A stretch of 64,000 nt of DNA from an uncultured Parvularculaceae bacterium (GTDB lineage: Bacteria; Pseudomonadota; Alphaproteobacteria; Caulobacterales; Parvularculaceae): positions 62,001 through 126,000 of the forward strand of contig CAJXLJ010000005.1 of assembly GCA_913055785.1 (NCBI GenBank). The letters run 5' to 3'. The notes beneath the pieces are model-generated. The model was not told the DNA's origin, searched no databases, and was given only the letters and a program-made list of their open reading frames with translations. Shown here piece by piece: positions 18,398-27,411 of this stretch (positions are counted from its first letter, which is position 1; the number at the start of each line of letters is the position of its first letter). A program made the translations under genes and the position numbers.

Positions 18398-19402
18398 TTA
18401 GTTTGTCCCGTTTTCCTTATCAGGACAGTATTTCACGCACCGGACCGAGGCCGGCGACACGCCATACTCCTCCTTGAAGGCCCGATAAAACGCCGACCGC
18501 GATCTAAACCCAGAAAGCAGCGCAACCGCTTCAATAGACGTTTCCGTCTCTTCAGGGGACGCCAGAAGTCGGCGGGCGGCGGTGAGCCGTTCGCGATTTA
18601 AAAACCGCACAAACCCGCCGCCCGTCTCCCGGTTGATCGTCGCGGACGCTGCGGCAGGTGAAACTTTCGCGGCGGCGGCGAGATCGGCCAGCCTGTAATC
18701 CGGCTGCAAATAAGCCTCGCCATCGGTCAACGCCGAGCGCAACCGCTCGATATTGAGCGCCGGGGCCCTCTGGTGGGACGCCACCACCCAGCCATTCGCC
18801 AGGCGCCGCGCGGCAAACGCCACCACGGCGAACGCTACAGCCGACAATGTCAGCGGCACCACCCCGGAAAGCATCGCGATATCCGGGAGCGCCATTCGGG
18901 TGATCTGCGCCATATGAAGCGCGGCGGCGCCGGATAGAAGCGCCAGAGCAGCGAGCGGCGGACGCATGTTCGTTTGTTGCAGGCGCCGCCATCCGGCTAT
19001 TGCGGCGGCGGCGGAATAAGCGATCTGAACAAGCACCGCCGGACGGATATCGGACCACTGCATTGCTGCAAAAATGAACGCTGCAGCGGCCGCCGGCGCG
19101 ATAACAGCGCCGACCCGCGCCTTCATTTTGATGATCGCCGCGAACAGAAGATAGAAAAGCGGTCCCGCAGCCAGCGTAAGAGCGGCTTCCGCCGCCTCCA
19201 GAACCGCGCTGTTCTCAATGACGCCGAAATTCTGCATTGAAACGATGAAGACCGCGGCGGCGCCGATTAGCGCCAGCCCGCCCGCCAACGGATAAAGCGT
19301 GTTTTTGCGCCAGCCGGCCAGCGTGAAACCGAAACTTAACACCATAAGGTTGGCGGCGCCCGCAATCCCCAGCGCCAACGCCAATAGGTAATAGATATTC
19401 AT
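18398..19402 (-). CDS. AraC-family regulator with membrane-spanning sensor domain
   Basis: 334 residues from the ATG at 19402. The first ~210 residues hold six or seven TM helices (YYLLALALGIAGAANLMVLSF onward); the last ~100 form an AraC-type double helix-turn-helix (YRLADLAAAAKVSPAAASATINRETGGGFVRFLNRERL and SIEAVALLSGFRSRSAFYRAFKEEYGVSPA). The layout predicts a membrane-bound one-component regulator sensing an unknown signal. It lies directly upstream of the serine hydrolase on the same strand (58 bases), a plausible target. Confidence 0.85.
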   Translation of the reverse strand: MNIYYLLALALGIAGAANLMVLSFGFTLAGWRKNTLYPLAGGLALIGAAAVFIVSMQNFGVIENSAVLEAAEAALTLAAGPLFYLLFAAIIKMKARVGAVIAPAAAAAFIFAAMQWSDIRPAVLVQIAYSAAAAIAGWRRLQQTNMRPPLAALALLSGAAALHMAQITRMALPDIAMLSGVVPLTLSAVAFAVVAFAARRLANGWVVASHQRAPALNIERLRSALTDGEAYLQPDYRLADLAAAAKVSPAAASATINRETGGGFVRFLNRERLTAARRLLASPEETETSIEAVALLSGFRSRSAFYRAFKEEYGVSPASVRCVKYCPDKENGTN

Positions 19403-19499
19403 CGGCCCTGCATCCTCAAAGCTGCGTTCAAAGCCTTGCAAATTTCAGCCATCGCCGCCAGCGCGCAGGCGATAAACCGCCGCCAACGAGCGGAGAAAT

Positions 19500-19528
19500 G
19501 AAAAAGCCCCGCTCCGGCGGGGCTTTTT
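19500..19528. terminator. Bidirectional rho-independent terminator (second copy)
   Basis: Same sequence as the terminator at 17090: AAAAAGCCCCGC / GCGGGGCTTTTT around TCCG. Sits between the start of the AraC-type gene and the end of the ArsR gene, so it serves the ArsR transcript coming from the right. Confidence 0.85.
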
Positions 19529-19578
19529 GTTTGCGCGTCCTGATATGGCCGCGCCTGCTTGGCGACGCCTCACCGCTA

Positions 19579-19899
19579 TCAACGTTTTTTGCGCTCTACG
19601 TGGCTCTTCAACCGCCCCAGCGTACCGTCCCATTGACGCGCCACATCGTCCAGCCAGCCCATGGCCTGACGCAGCCGTTCAGGACGGGCGACAAACCGCA
19701 CCTCGCGCCCGCACCGCCGCGCCTCAATGAGCTTGGCCCGTTCAAGCACATGGAGATGACGCGTTACAGCCTGTCTGGTGATCGGCAGGCCGACGGACAG
19801 CTGAGTAATGGAGCCGCCATCGCCAAGACGCGCCAGTAAATTGAGCCGCACGGGGTCGCCGAGCGCCGCAAACACTACTGCACGATCAGCCTTCGACAT
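19579..19899 (-). CDS. ArsR-family transcriptional repressor
   Basis: 106 residues, a winged helix throughout: VFAALGDPVRLNLLARLGDGG, SITQLSVGLPITRQAVTRHLHVLERAKLIEARRCGREV. No obvious metal-binding cysteine pair. The last 30 residues (WLDDVARQWDGTLGRLKSHVERK) match regulators that accompany AHSA1/SRPBCC proteins. Its ATG overlaps the end of that gene by 14 bases, so they are translationally linked. Here the regulator comes second, whereas it more often comes first. Confidence 0.9.
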   Translation of the reverse strand: MSKADRAVVFAALGDPVRLNLLARLGDGGSITQLSVGLPITRQAVTRHLHVLERAKLIEARRCGREVRFVARPERLRQAMGWLDDVARQWDGTLGRLKSHVERKKR

Positions 19900-20332
19900 G
19901 ATGTTTCAGATTTCCGGCCTGTATTTCCCACCCGCCGGCGTTGTCGCGCAACATGGAAACCCGCCGTTCTTCGGGCAATGCGGCGAAGCCGGTTTCGGTG
20001 ACCGTGACCAACGTACCGCCGTCCTGCGCTTGAAGCGTGAATTCAACCGTAAGCCAAACCGTATCCGGTCCGACGTCCTCGCCCGGCGGGCAATCCGGCC
20101 AGCGAAAGACGAAGCGCCGGAACGGCTCCATCACCTCAGTAACGGAAGTCCACGGCACGCCTTCATGGCCGGGGTAGGTCATCTTGCCAGTGGTCGTCTC
20201 GCCGACCACAAAGGGCCCATCCAGCTGCACGCGGAACCATTCGCCAAACGCCGACGCATCGGACAGCGCCTCCCATACGCGCTGCGGTTCAGCATCAATG
20301 TGGATCTGACGGGTAATGCTGTCGTCTTCCAT
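19886..20332 (-). CDS. SRPBCC/AHSA1-domain protein
   Basis: 148 residues from the ATG at 20332 (GGGAGGCGAT ribosome site). START-like ligand-binding fold: ITRQIHIDAEPQRVWEALSDASAFGEWF, then EVMEPFRRFVFRWPD, and the C-terminal LVTVTETGFAALPEERR...GWEIQAGNLKHHV helix. Such proteins bind small hydrophobic ligands; the ligand is unknown. First gene of a two-gene unit with an ArsR repressor. Confidence 0.88.
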   Translation of the reverse strand: MEDDSITRQIHIDAEPQRVWEALSDASAFGEWFRVQLDGPFVVGETTTGKMTYPGHEGVPWTSVTEVMEPFRRFVFRWPDCPPGEDVGPDTVWLTVEFTLQAQDGGTLVTVTETGFAALPEERRVSMLRDNAGGWEIQAGNLKHHVEG

Positions 20333-20523
20333 ATCGCCTCCCTGATCTTTCAACCAGCACATTGCATGTCTGATCAGCAATATGCAACCTTTTTGTTGCG
20401 CATTACAGGCGTTTAATCCGGCCGTTTCTCATTGCCGCAGTAACACGCGCGCCGCCGCAAGAACCGGGTCGTTTTCCAGCGCCCCGGCGCGCACAGTCGC
20501 TCCAGCATCAAAGGAGCAATCAC

Positions 20524-20991
20524 ATGTCCTTCATCATCAGCGGCCTCGACCCGCAAGAGTTCAAACCCCTCTTCGGCCTCTCCGATGAGGACCTCGCCGA
20601 GCGCGGCGTCGTACGCAAGACGGCGAGCGCCATGCCGGGCTTTCCCTGCCGCGTCACGCTTGAAGACGCCGAACCCGGCGAAAGCGTGCTTCTGATGAAT
20701 TATGAAAGCCACAAAGCCGATACGCCCTATCGCTCCGCTTACGCCATCTATGTACGCGAGAACGCGCTCGCTGCGCCGGTCTTTACAAACGAGCTGCCGC
20801 CGGTTTTTAAAAACCGCCCGATTGCGCTCAGGATTTTCAATACTGCCGGCAATCTCATCGGCGCCGATATGGGCGTCAATGACGACCTGCCGGTGAAAAT
20901 CGAAAAAGCGTTCGAGAACCCGGAAGCGTCTTATATCCACGCCCACAACGCCATGCATGGCTGTTTCGCCGCGGAGGTCCGACGCGCATAA
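20524..20991 (+). CDS. DUF1203 protein
   Basis: 155 residues, function unknown. The DUF1203 features are GFPCRVTLEDAEPGESVLLMNYESH (a proline/cysteine turn), TPYRSAYAIYVRE and the C-terminal YIHAHNAMHGCFAAEV. AAAGGAGCAATCAC in front of ATG 20524 is a good ribosome site. Ends 3 bases from the convergent flavodoxin-like gene. Confidence 0.88.
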   Translation: MSFIISGLDPQEFKPLFGLSDEDLAERGVVRKTASAMPGFPCRVTLEDAEPGESVLLMNYESHKADTPYRSAYAIYVRENALAAPVFTNELPPVFKNRPIALRIFNTAGNLIGADMGVNDDLPVKIEKAFENPEASYIHAHNAMHGCFAAEVRRA

Positions 20992-20994
20992 GCC

Positions 20995-21732
20995 TCAGCG
21001 ATATTCCGGGTTGGGATGATCGAAACGGCAGCCGGCAGCCCATCCGGCGCGCTGGTTGCCGTAGGCGGGAACGCCGCCGGCGTCTTTCAGCAATCGCGCG
21101 AAGTGCAGCAAGTTCCAGGTCATGAATGTCGTGTTGCGCTGGGTGAAATCATTGTCGTGCCCGGCGCGCGTTCCGTTCTCGAGCTCGTCGCCATAGCTCG
21201 GCCCCGGCCCCGCCTCACCGATCCAGCCGGCGTCGGCCTGCGGCGGGATCGTGAAACCCACATGCTGCATGGAGTAAAGGACGCTCATGGCGACATGTTT
21301 GATCCCGTCCTCATTGCCGGTGATGATGCAGCCGCCGGTCTTGCCGTAGAAAATGTACTGCCCCTGATCGTTGTGCTGGCCTGAATGGGCGTAAAGCCGC
21401 TCGATCAGCTTGGCGCATTCCGAAGAATGTTGCCCGAGCCAGATCGGCGTGCCGATCACGAAGATGTCCGCGCTTTTCAGCTTTTCCCAAATTTTCGGCC
21501 AGTCGTCCCGTTCCCAGCCATGCTCGGTCATGTCGGGATAGACGCCGGGCGCGATGGCGTGATCGGTAAAACGCACCCGCTCCACGGCGACGCCCTGCTT
21601 TTCCATGATGGCGCCTGAGACGTCCATCAACAGGTCGGTGTGCGACGGCTCGGGCGTCTTTTTCAGCGTGCAGTTGATGAACATCGCTTTGAGATCGTCA
21701 TAAGCCGCCGGCGGGCGCGGATTGTCTGACAT
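20995..21732 (-). CDS. Flavodoxin-like NADPH-dependent FMN reductase
   Basis: 245 residues with the flavodoxin fold: MFINCTLKKTPEPSHTDLLM for FMN phosphate binding, ADIFVIGTPIWLGQHSSECAKLIERLY, and GKTGGCIITGNEDGIKHVAMSVLYSMQHVGFTIPP. Members of this group reduce quinones or flavins. Electron acceptor not known. Confidence 0.85.
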   Translation of the reverse strand: MSDNPRPPAAYDDLKAMFINCTLKKTPEPSHTDLLMDVSGAIMEKQGVAVERVRFTDHAIAPGVYPDMTEHGWERDDWPKIWEKLKSADIFVIGTPIWLGQHSSECAKLIERLYAHSGQHNDQGQYIFYGKTGGCIITGNEDGIKHVAMSVLYSMQHVGFTIPPQADAGWIGEAGPGPSYGDELENGTRAGHDNDFTQRNTTFMTWNLLHFARLLKDAGGVPAYGNQRAGWAAGCRFDHPNPEYR

Positions 21733-21916
21733 GCCTGGCCTCCCCTGAGTTGCGGACGTCGCCAGTGTGCAGTTTCGGAACCGTCATGTGAACCCGCGGG
21801 CGGCGATTGTGATGTGCGCGGCAATCCGCCTTGCGGCGCCGATGACGGTGGCGGGCGGTCAGGCGAAGCGTTATAGTTTCAACAGGTTGAAACGCCGATT
21901 GAAAAAGGAACACAAC

Positions 21917-22792
21917 GTGGCGGAGATCAGAAAAGTCGGCGTGATCGGCGCCGGGCAGATGGGGAACGGCATTGCGCATGTCTGCGCGCTTTCCGGATAT
22001 GATGTGCTGCTGAACGATATCGATCCGGCGCGCGCGGAAGACGCGCTGGGGCTGATCGAAAAAAACCTCGCGCGGCAGGTCGAGAAGGGAAGCATCGACG
22101 GCGCGTCAGCGGAGGCGGCCCGGAAACGCATCGCCGGCGCCGGTTTCGATGCGCTCGCCGATTGCGACCTCGTGATTGAATCCGCCGCTGAAAATCAGGC
22201 GATCAAGAAAGAGATCTTCGTTGCGCTGTCGAAGGTGCTCAAAAAAGACGCCGTCATGGCGTCGAACACCTCGTCGATTTCGATCACAGGGCTCGCCGCA
22301 TCCTCCGACCGGCCGGAAAAATTTATCGGCATCCATTTCATGAATCCCGTGCCGGTGATGAAACTGGTCGAAGTCATCCGCGGCATCGCGACGTCGAAAG
22401 AAACCTTCGAAACCACGAAGACCTTCGTCGCCAGCCTTGAAAAAACCATGGCGGTCTCAGAGGACTTCCCGGCGTTCATCGTCAATCGCGTGCTGATGCC
22501 GATGATCAACGAGGCGATCTACACGCTTTATGAAGGCGTCGGCTCTGTCGAAGCGATTGATACGGCTATGAAACTCGGGGCCAATCATCCGATGGGGCCT
22601 TTGCAGCTCGCCGATTTCATCGGCCTCGACACCTGCCTTGCGATCATGCAGGTTCTTTATGAAGGGCTGGCGGATTCGAAATACCGACCCTGTCCGCTGC
22701 TGGTGAAATATGTCGAAGCCGGCTGGCTCGGCCGCAAAACCGGGCGCGGCTTTTACGACTATTCAGGCGAAACGCCGCAGCCGACGCGCTAG
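21917..22792 (+). CDS. 3-hydroxybutyryl-CoA dehydrogenase
   Basis: NAD(P)-dependent oxidation of 3-hydroxybutyryl-CoA in fatty acid or butyrate/PHB metabolism. 291 residues from a GTG at 21917, which has AAGGA 9 bases upstream; a longer frame from 21767 is not conserved. Rossmann motif [17 protein letters not shown] at the start, catalytic serine in [14 protein letters not shown], catalytic His in [19 protein letters not shown], and the dimerising C-terminal domain ([19 protein letters not shown]). Fits functionally with etfBA. Confidence 0.95.
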   Translation: MAEIRKVGVIGAGQMGNGIAHVCALSGYDVLLNDIDPARAEDALGLIEKNLARQVEKGSIDGASAEAARKRIAGAGFDALADCDLVIESAAENQAIKKEIFVALSKVLKKDAVMASNTSSISITGLAASSDRPEKFIGIHFMNPVPVMKLVEVIRGIATSKETFETTKTFVASLEKTMAVSEDFPAFIVNRVLMPMINEAIYTLYEGVGSVEAIDTAMKLGANHPMGPLQLADFIGLDTCLAIMQVLYEGLADSKYRPCPLLVKYVEAGWLGRKTGRGFYDYSGETPQPTR

Positions 22793-22886
22793 CAGGGCGA
22801 TCATCTTTTGGCCTGAATCGGCGTTTATCGTCTGCGGCCCCCACGCGCCAATGGCGCCGCCCAGTTTACTAACAAAGGAGAAAAAC

Positions 22887-23090
22887 ATGTCCGTCGCACG
22901 CGTTACAGAAATCATCGCCGGCTCTTCCAAGAGCTTTCAGGACGCTATTGAAAATGGCATCGACCGCGCCAACAAGACCCTGTCGAACATTGAGGGCGCA
23001 TGGGTGAAGGATCAGTCGATCATCATGGATAACGGCAAGATCAAGGAATACCGCGTGATCTTGAAGGTCACCTTTGTACTGAAAGACTAG
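22887..23090 (+). CDS. Dodecin flavoprotein
   Basis: 67 residues, the usual dodecin length; dodecins form hollow 12-mers that store flavin or CoA-related ligands. VTEIIAGSSKSFQDAIENGIDRANKTL and the aromatic W in EGAWVKDQ followed by EYRVILKVTFVL are the family signatures. Strong ribosome site (AAAGGAGAAAAAC). Followed by a terminator. Confidence 0.95.
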   Translation: MSVARVTEIIAGSSKSFQDAIENGIDRANKTLSNIEGAWVKDQSIIMDNGKIKEYRVILKVTFVLKD

Positions 23091-23111
23091 GGCGCCCGCC
23101 GCCCCGCGAAC

Positions 23112-23141
23112 AAAAAGGCCGCTCGAACGAGCGGCCTTTTT
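23112..23141. terminator. Bidirectional rho-independent terminator
   Basis: Perfect 13-bp stem AAAAAGGCCGCTC / GAGCGGCCTTTTT with a GAAC loop between the convergent dodecin gene and the 590-residue lipoprotein gene. Confidence 0.9.
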
Positions 23142-23160
23142 CATACGCCAAGGCGCAATC

Positions 23161-24933
23161 TCAGGGCGTGTGAACAATCGTCAGGTTGAGCATGTCAAGC
23201 AGTTCGGGCGGCGTCATGTCCTGACTCTGAAACACAGACAATGGGACCGGCGCCGCCGGCTGCAGATTAATCTCAATCGTTCCGCCCTGCTCAATGAAGC
23301 TCGCCAAAGCCTCTGCATACTGTGCAATGCGCGGATCCACTTGCGCCGCCTGCGCCGCCGACATGCGGATCATCGCCGGCGCCGATTGACGCAAGTCCGC
23401 CGCCGTCCCGCCGGTCTCTTCCGCGGCCAGCGCGAACAGCTTGTCGAGCAACGAGACGTCTGTGATCGAATAGGAAAAACCGGTCAGCGCCACCTCATTC
23501 AAGAACGCGGCGTTCTCGCCGAAGGCGTCAGGTCCGAACGCCGCCCATTCCGCGAGCGAAGGCCCGTCCAGCCCGACAGAAACCGCATCCGAGTAAAGGC
23601 TGACGACCTCCCCATTGGCGCCCGCATTCAAGACGCCGTTTTCGCCGTTCCAGTTCCAGGAAAAATCGCCGTTCGTATCAACCGTGTCCAAACCAAGCGA
23701 TGAAATCGCCGACCGGAATTTCAGGAATTCCTGGGCGCCGGCTTCCGGCGTCATCCCGGCGCCGGTCTCGCTCATGAAGAGATCCATCATGGCGCCGACG
23801 GCGAACGACCAGCCATCGTAACGCCCCTGCAGGTTGGCGGGAACCAGCCAATAGAAATCATAGGCCCCGACTTCCATGCGCTCCATGGCCTGCACAGGCA
23901 CGCCGTTCCAGCTTTCCTTAAAGCCCAGGGTCGTCGACGCGCCTAAATCGATGAGATCGGTTTCCGTAATCGGCGGCAGCTCCCAGCGCGCGAGCCATTC
24001 AAGCCCGCCGCTGACATCGAAGCCGTGCGTCTCGTAAGAAAGCGTTTCCTGCACCACGTCGATGCCGTCATAGGCCGACGCCAACACCGCAAGCGGGTTT
24101 TTCGCCGCCGTTTTCAATGCATCGCGCGCATGCGGCTGAAGAATCTTGTCATCGAGCGGGTCCGCGTCATCGCCGTTGAAGATATCGCCAATCGAGGCGA
24201 CGATCTCGTCGGCGGAAGTCACGACGTACCGCATGTTTCTGGCCTGAGCGTAGTCGAGCCGGCCGCCATCGTAACCGCGCTCGAAGCCTTCGCCGACTTC
24301 CAGCGACGCCATCGCGCCCTGATTGTTGTAAGCCTTCACCGAGAAGTTCGAAAACGCAGCGCCGTCATACGCAAAGGACGACATCAGCGCCGCCGCCATC
24401 CGGATGAAGCCGGCGTCTTCGGGCGCCTCGGCGTTTTCCGGCAGCGTCGCCGAGCGAGCCGAAAGTCCGGCGAAGACAAGCTTGTCGATATTGAACGAAA
24501 GGTTCTGCGCGCCGCCATCCCACTGCGCGCCGTCGAGCCAGACGCCCTCAAGCGCCATGCGGTCGAAGAGACGCTGCTTGGCGGGCGCGGTGGCCGCGCC
24601 ACTGAAGACCGCGTCCATGGATGCGGCATCGCCGTTCCAGATTTTCGCCTGGGCGACTCGCAGTTTGACTGGCGCCGCCTCAAGGGAAAACGAAAGGCCG
24701 TCAACCACCATCGCGCCCGATGCGGCGTCGAAGGCGGCGTTTTCGTAAGCCGCCGTCACGCCCGCCGGCAGAGCCGCAAAAAAGGCGTCGACATCGAACG
24801 GCTGCGCCGCCGGCGCGGCGTAAGGAACGGTCAGCAGATCCGCCGCGGTCAATGCAGGCGGCGCGGTTTGCGTCGCGCAGGACTGAAGCGCTGCAAGGCT
24901 GACAGCGGCGATCAACGCATGGCGAAATGACAT
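23161..24933 (-). CDS. Large lipoprotein of unknown function (paralogue A)
   Basis: 590 residues. Lipobox LQSC at residues 16-19 predicts a lipid-anchored envelope protein. I do not recognise the family. It is a clear paralogue of the next gene: both begin after the signal with FDVDAFFAALP / VDIDAFFALLP, share DLRQSAPAMIR about 70 residues before the end, then GGT(I/L)EIN, and end LNLTIVHTP / LNLTVTHKK. The centre is rich in beta-strand-like alternation (SFNIDKLVFAGLSARS, NFSVKAYNNQGAMASLEVGE). Role unknown. Confidence 0.75.
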   Translation of the reverse strand: MSFRHALIAAVSLAALQSCATQTAPPALTAADLLTVPYAAPAAQPFDVDAFFAALPAGVTAAYENAAFDAASGAMVVDGLSFSLEAAPVKLRVAQAKIWNGDAASMDAVFSGAATAPAKQRLFDRMALEGVWLDGAQWDGGAQNLSFNIDKLVFAGLSARSATLPENAEAPEDAGFIRMAAALMSSFAYDGAAFSNFSVKAYNNQGAMASLEVGEGFERGYDGGRLDYAQARNMRYVVTSADEIVASIGDIFNGDDADPLDDKILQPHARDALKTAAKNPLAVLASAYDGIDVVQETLSYETHGFDVSGGLEWLARWELPPITETDLIDLGASTTLGFKESWNGVPVQAMERMEVGAYDFYWLVPANLQGRYDGWSFAVGAMMDLFMSETGAGMTPEAGAQEFLKFRSAISSLGLDTVDTNGDFSWNWNGENGVLNAGANGEVVSLYSDAVSVGLDGPSLAEWAAFGPDAFGENAAFLNEVALTGFSYSITDVSLLDKLFALAAEETGGTAADLRQSAPAMIRMSAAQAAQVDPRIAQYAEALASFIEQGGTIEINLQPAAPVPLSVFQSQDMTPPELLDMLNLTIVHTP

Positions 24934-24973
24934 GAGAACCCCTCTCCCCGATCAAGATCGCCCTTAGCCTCGC

Positions 24974-25007
24974 AAATAAAAAGCGGCGCCACAAGCAAGG
25001 GCGCCGC
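24974..25007 (-). terminator. Rho-independent terminator
   Basis: Stem GCGGCGCC (25007-25000) / GGCGCCGC (24990-24983) with T-rich stretch following on the minus strand; ends the transcript of the 553-residue lipoprotein gene, so the two paralogues are probably separate transcription units. Confidence 0.75.
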
Positions 25008-25037
25008 CGTTTAAAAAAGCCGAAGTAAGTCCGGCGA

Positions 25038-26699
25038 TTACTTCTTGTGCGTGACGGTCAGATTGAGGGTGTCCGGCAGCGCCATGGGGTTGATCGCGCC
25101 CGCCTGAAGGTCGGCGAGCCCCACGGGCTCTTCCGGCTCGGCGTTAATTTCCAGCGTTCCGCCCTCGGCGACGAAGTTCGCAACTGCATTCACGTAGTCG
25201 GTGAATCTCGGATTCATCTGCGCGAATTGGGCGCCTGAAAGCCTGATCATCGCCGGCGCCGACTGCCGCAAATCATCGCCTGTGCCGCCCATCTGCAGGG
25301 CCGCCAGATCGAAAATCGCGTCGAGCGCTTTTTGATCGACGATTTTAAGATTGAAATTCTTGAAGGTCGTTAGCGATGCGGCGGCGTTTTCCTCGCCGTC
25401 TGCTTTCGCCTCACCGATGTCCTTCAACTTCAAACCGCCAAGCGCAAAGCCCATGGAGAAATCGCCAAGGCCTTTGGTTTTCGTGGCGTATTCAAGATCG
25501 CCCGAACCGCTTTCAGGATTCCAGATCCATTCCGCATAGCCGTCGCCCGTCACCTTGTTGAGGCCATGCTTTTTCAGGATGCTGAGAATTTCGGTGTCCT
25601 CATCGGCTGCATAGGCCGTGAAGTCATAAGTCGCGCCTTTGGTGTCGGTACGAATTTTCGACGGAATGAGCCAGGTGAATTCCGCAGCGCTGACGGTCGC
25701 TTCCTTCACCACGGCGGCGCGCTTGGCGCCGATATAGGTTTCCATATCCACCGCTTTCATCGTGCCGAAATCGATCAGGTTGCGCTCGCTGACCGGCGGC
25801 TCTTCACCTTTGAGGCCCCATTCCATGAGACCGGAGAGATCGATGCCCCGCCATTCCATCGATTTCATCACGACCCGCTGGTTTTCCGGCGCAATCAGGG
25901 CCCGCAGCGGGCTGTTCAGCAACATCGAGCCTTCCGGCCCCATGGACGCCGCCATAGCCATCAGCGTCTCATCCGTATGCGACACGCGATATTCAACATC
26001 ATTGGCGATCACCGCCTGCAGCTTGCCGCCGCCAAGACCGACAATACGCAGGTCGGGCGCAGACATCTCCACCGCCGGCGAATCCGGTTTCGCCGCATCG
26101 AACGAAATATCCTTGAAGTAGAGGCCCGCGAGGTTAAACGAATTAAAAAACCGCGCCGCATCATTGCCGGTGTGGTCGCCTTCGCCGCCGCCCTGACGCA
26201 CCGCCAGCTGGTCAAGCTCGACGCCGCCGATGCTGAACTTGCCCTCCTCCTCATCGAACCCCTCCGCCGACACGTTCAGCAGGCGAACTTTCTGGAAAAC
26301 GGTTTCGAACGGCGCACTGGGCGTAGCGTCCGTCGCCGATTTGATGCGTTCGATAGCGTCGAGGTCGAGACCGTAAAACTCGGCGCGCTCGACCAACAGC
26401 GCCTCGCCGTCATCGGCGTCGGCGAAACGAAGATTGGAGAGCACCGTCGCACCGATCTTGCTGTCGAAACTGGCGCTTTCGTAGGTCGGGCGTTTGCTTT
26501 CCGGCAGAAGCGCGAAAAACGCGTCAATATCGACCTCTTCAGCGCCCTGCAGGCGAAACGCCTTGTTGAGCGGCGAACTGGCGCTGGTCTTGGCGGCTTC
26601 GACGCTGGTCGCCGTTTCAGGCGAGGCTTCGTCTTTCTTTCCACAAGCGACAAGCGCAAGCGCTGCGACGCCGGCAAGCAGCGTTTTTGAAAATTTCAT
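25038..26699 (-). CDS. Large lipoprotein of unknown function (paralogue B)
   Basis: 553 residues. Lipobox LVAC at residues 16-19 (ALALVACGKK), then a Ser/Thr/Ala-rich linker to about residue 44. Domain shared with paralogue A: VDIDAFFALLPESKRPTYESASF, GVELDQLAVRQ, MEWRGIDLSGLMEWGL, AAEFTWLIPSKI, DLRQSAPAMIRLSGAQFAQMNPR and a final LNLTVTHKK. The repeated phrase about 'fields' of alternating polar/nonpolar residues suggests a beta-rich fold. Family not recognised; envelope location is inferred from the lipobox. Confidence 0.75.
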   Translation of the reverse strand: MKFSKTLLAGVAALALVACGKKDEASPETATSVEAAKTSASSPLNKAFRLQGAEEVDIDAFFALLPESKRPTYESASFDSKIGATVLSNLRFADADDGEALLVERAEFYGLDLDAIERIKSATDATPSAPFETVFQKVRLLNVSAEGFDEEEGKFSIGGVELDQLAVRQGGGEGDHTGNDAARFFNSFNLAGLYFKDISFDAAKPDSPAVEMSAPDLRIVGLGGGKLQAVIANDVEYRVSHTDETLMAMAASMGPEGSMLLNSPLRALIAPENQRVVMKSMEWRGIDLSGLMEWGLKGEEPPVSERNLIDFGTMKAVDMETYIGAKRAAVVKEATVSAAEFTWLIPSKIRTDTKGATYDFTAYAADEDTEILSILKKHGLNKVTGDGYAEWIWNPESGSGDLEYATKTKGLGDFSMGFALGGLKLKDIGEAKADGEENAAASLTTFKNFNLKIVDQKALDAIFDLAALQMGGTGDDLRQSAPAMIRLSGAQFAQMNPRFTDYVNAVANFVAEGGTLEINAEPEEPVGLADLQAGAINPMALPDTLNLTVTHKK

Positions 26700-26775
26700 G
26701 TTGCGGTCTCCCTTTGCGATTTTCCCCTCGCCCGCGCGGCGATCCGTTGCGAGCCTGTCCTAGGCGGTTTGGCTT

Positions 26776-27399
26776 TCAAGGCAAGGCCGATTCCACCAAT
26801 TTCACGGCCTCCTGGCTCATCCAGTCGGCCTTGCCGATTATCCGGCCGATCTCGCGGCCTTCCGCATCGTAAAGAATACTGACCGGCAGCACATTGGCGC
26901 CCATGGCGCTCGCCATGATAAGCCGTTGATCCGTATATAAATCGAGTGCGTCTATATGATGACGCGCGAGGAAGGCCCGGGCCTTGTCCGGTCCGCTCGG
27001 ATCGGCGGCGATCGCCACCACGGCGAAACGTTTCTCCCCGAATTTTTCCTGCAGCGCATTTAAGGAGGGCAATTCCTCAATACAGGGCAGGCAAAGGGTC
27101 GACCAGAAATTGACCAGCACCGCCTTGCCGCGGAAATCCTTCAGAGTCGTCTCTCCGTCCGCATGGTCGAAAGCGATATCCGGCGCCCCGCGCGGCGGAA
27201 AAGCGTATTCGAAATCGGCCATTTCGCCGACCAGAAGAGCGGGGTTCTGCTTCAGCGCGGACGGCGGAGCCGCTTCCTGCGGCTGGACGCTGGCGGCGAT
27301 TATCAAGTAGACGAGCCCGGCCGCGCCGATCCCGCCCCAGGCGAGAAGCCAGAATCGCGGATTTTTTAGCGCCTCCACAAACCGGTCCCTTTCCGTCAC
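26776..27399 (-). CDS. TlpA/ResA-like thiol-disulfide reductase
   Basis: 207 residues from a GTG at 27399. One N-terminal TM anchor ([23 protein letters not shown]) and a periplasmic thioredoxin domain: [29 protein letters not shown] with active site C-L-P-C, then [20 protein letters not shown] and the cis-Pro loop [10 protein letters not shown]. TlpA-type proteins reduce cytochrome c/oxidase CuA cysteines or other envelope thiols. Its GTG is 12 bases from the divergent argH ATG, an arrangement conserved in Alphaproteobacteria. The frame is open further upstream over argH but that is shadow. Confidence 0.88.
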   Translation of the reverse strand: MTERDRFVEALKNPRFWLLAWGGIGAAGLVYLIIAASVQPQEAAPPSALKQNPALLVGEMADFEYAFPPRGAPDIAFDHADGETTLKDFRGKAVLVNFWSTLCLPCIEELPSLNALQEKFGEKRFAVVAIAADPSGPDKARAFLARHHIDALDLYTDQRLIMASAMGANVLPVSILYDAEGREIGRIIGKADWMSQEAVKLVESALP

Positions 27400-27411
27400 A
27401 ATGACAACGCT

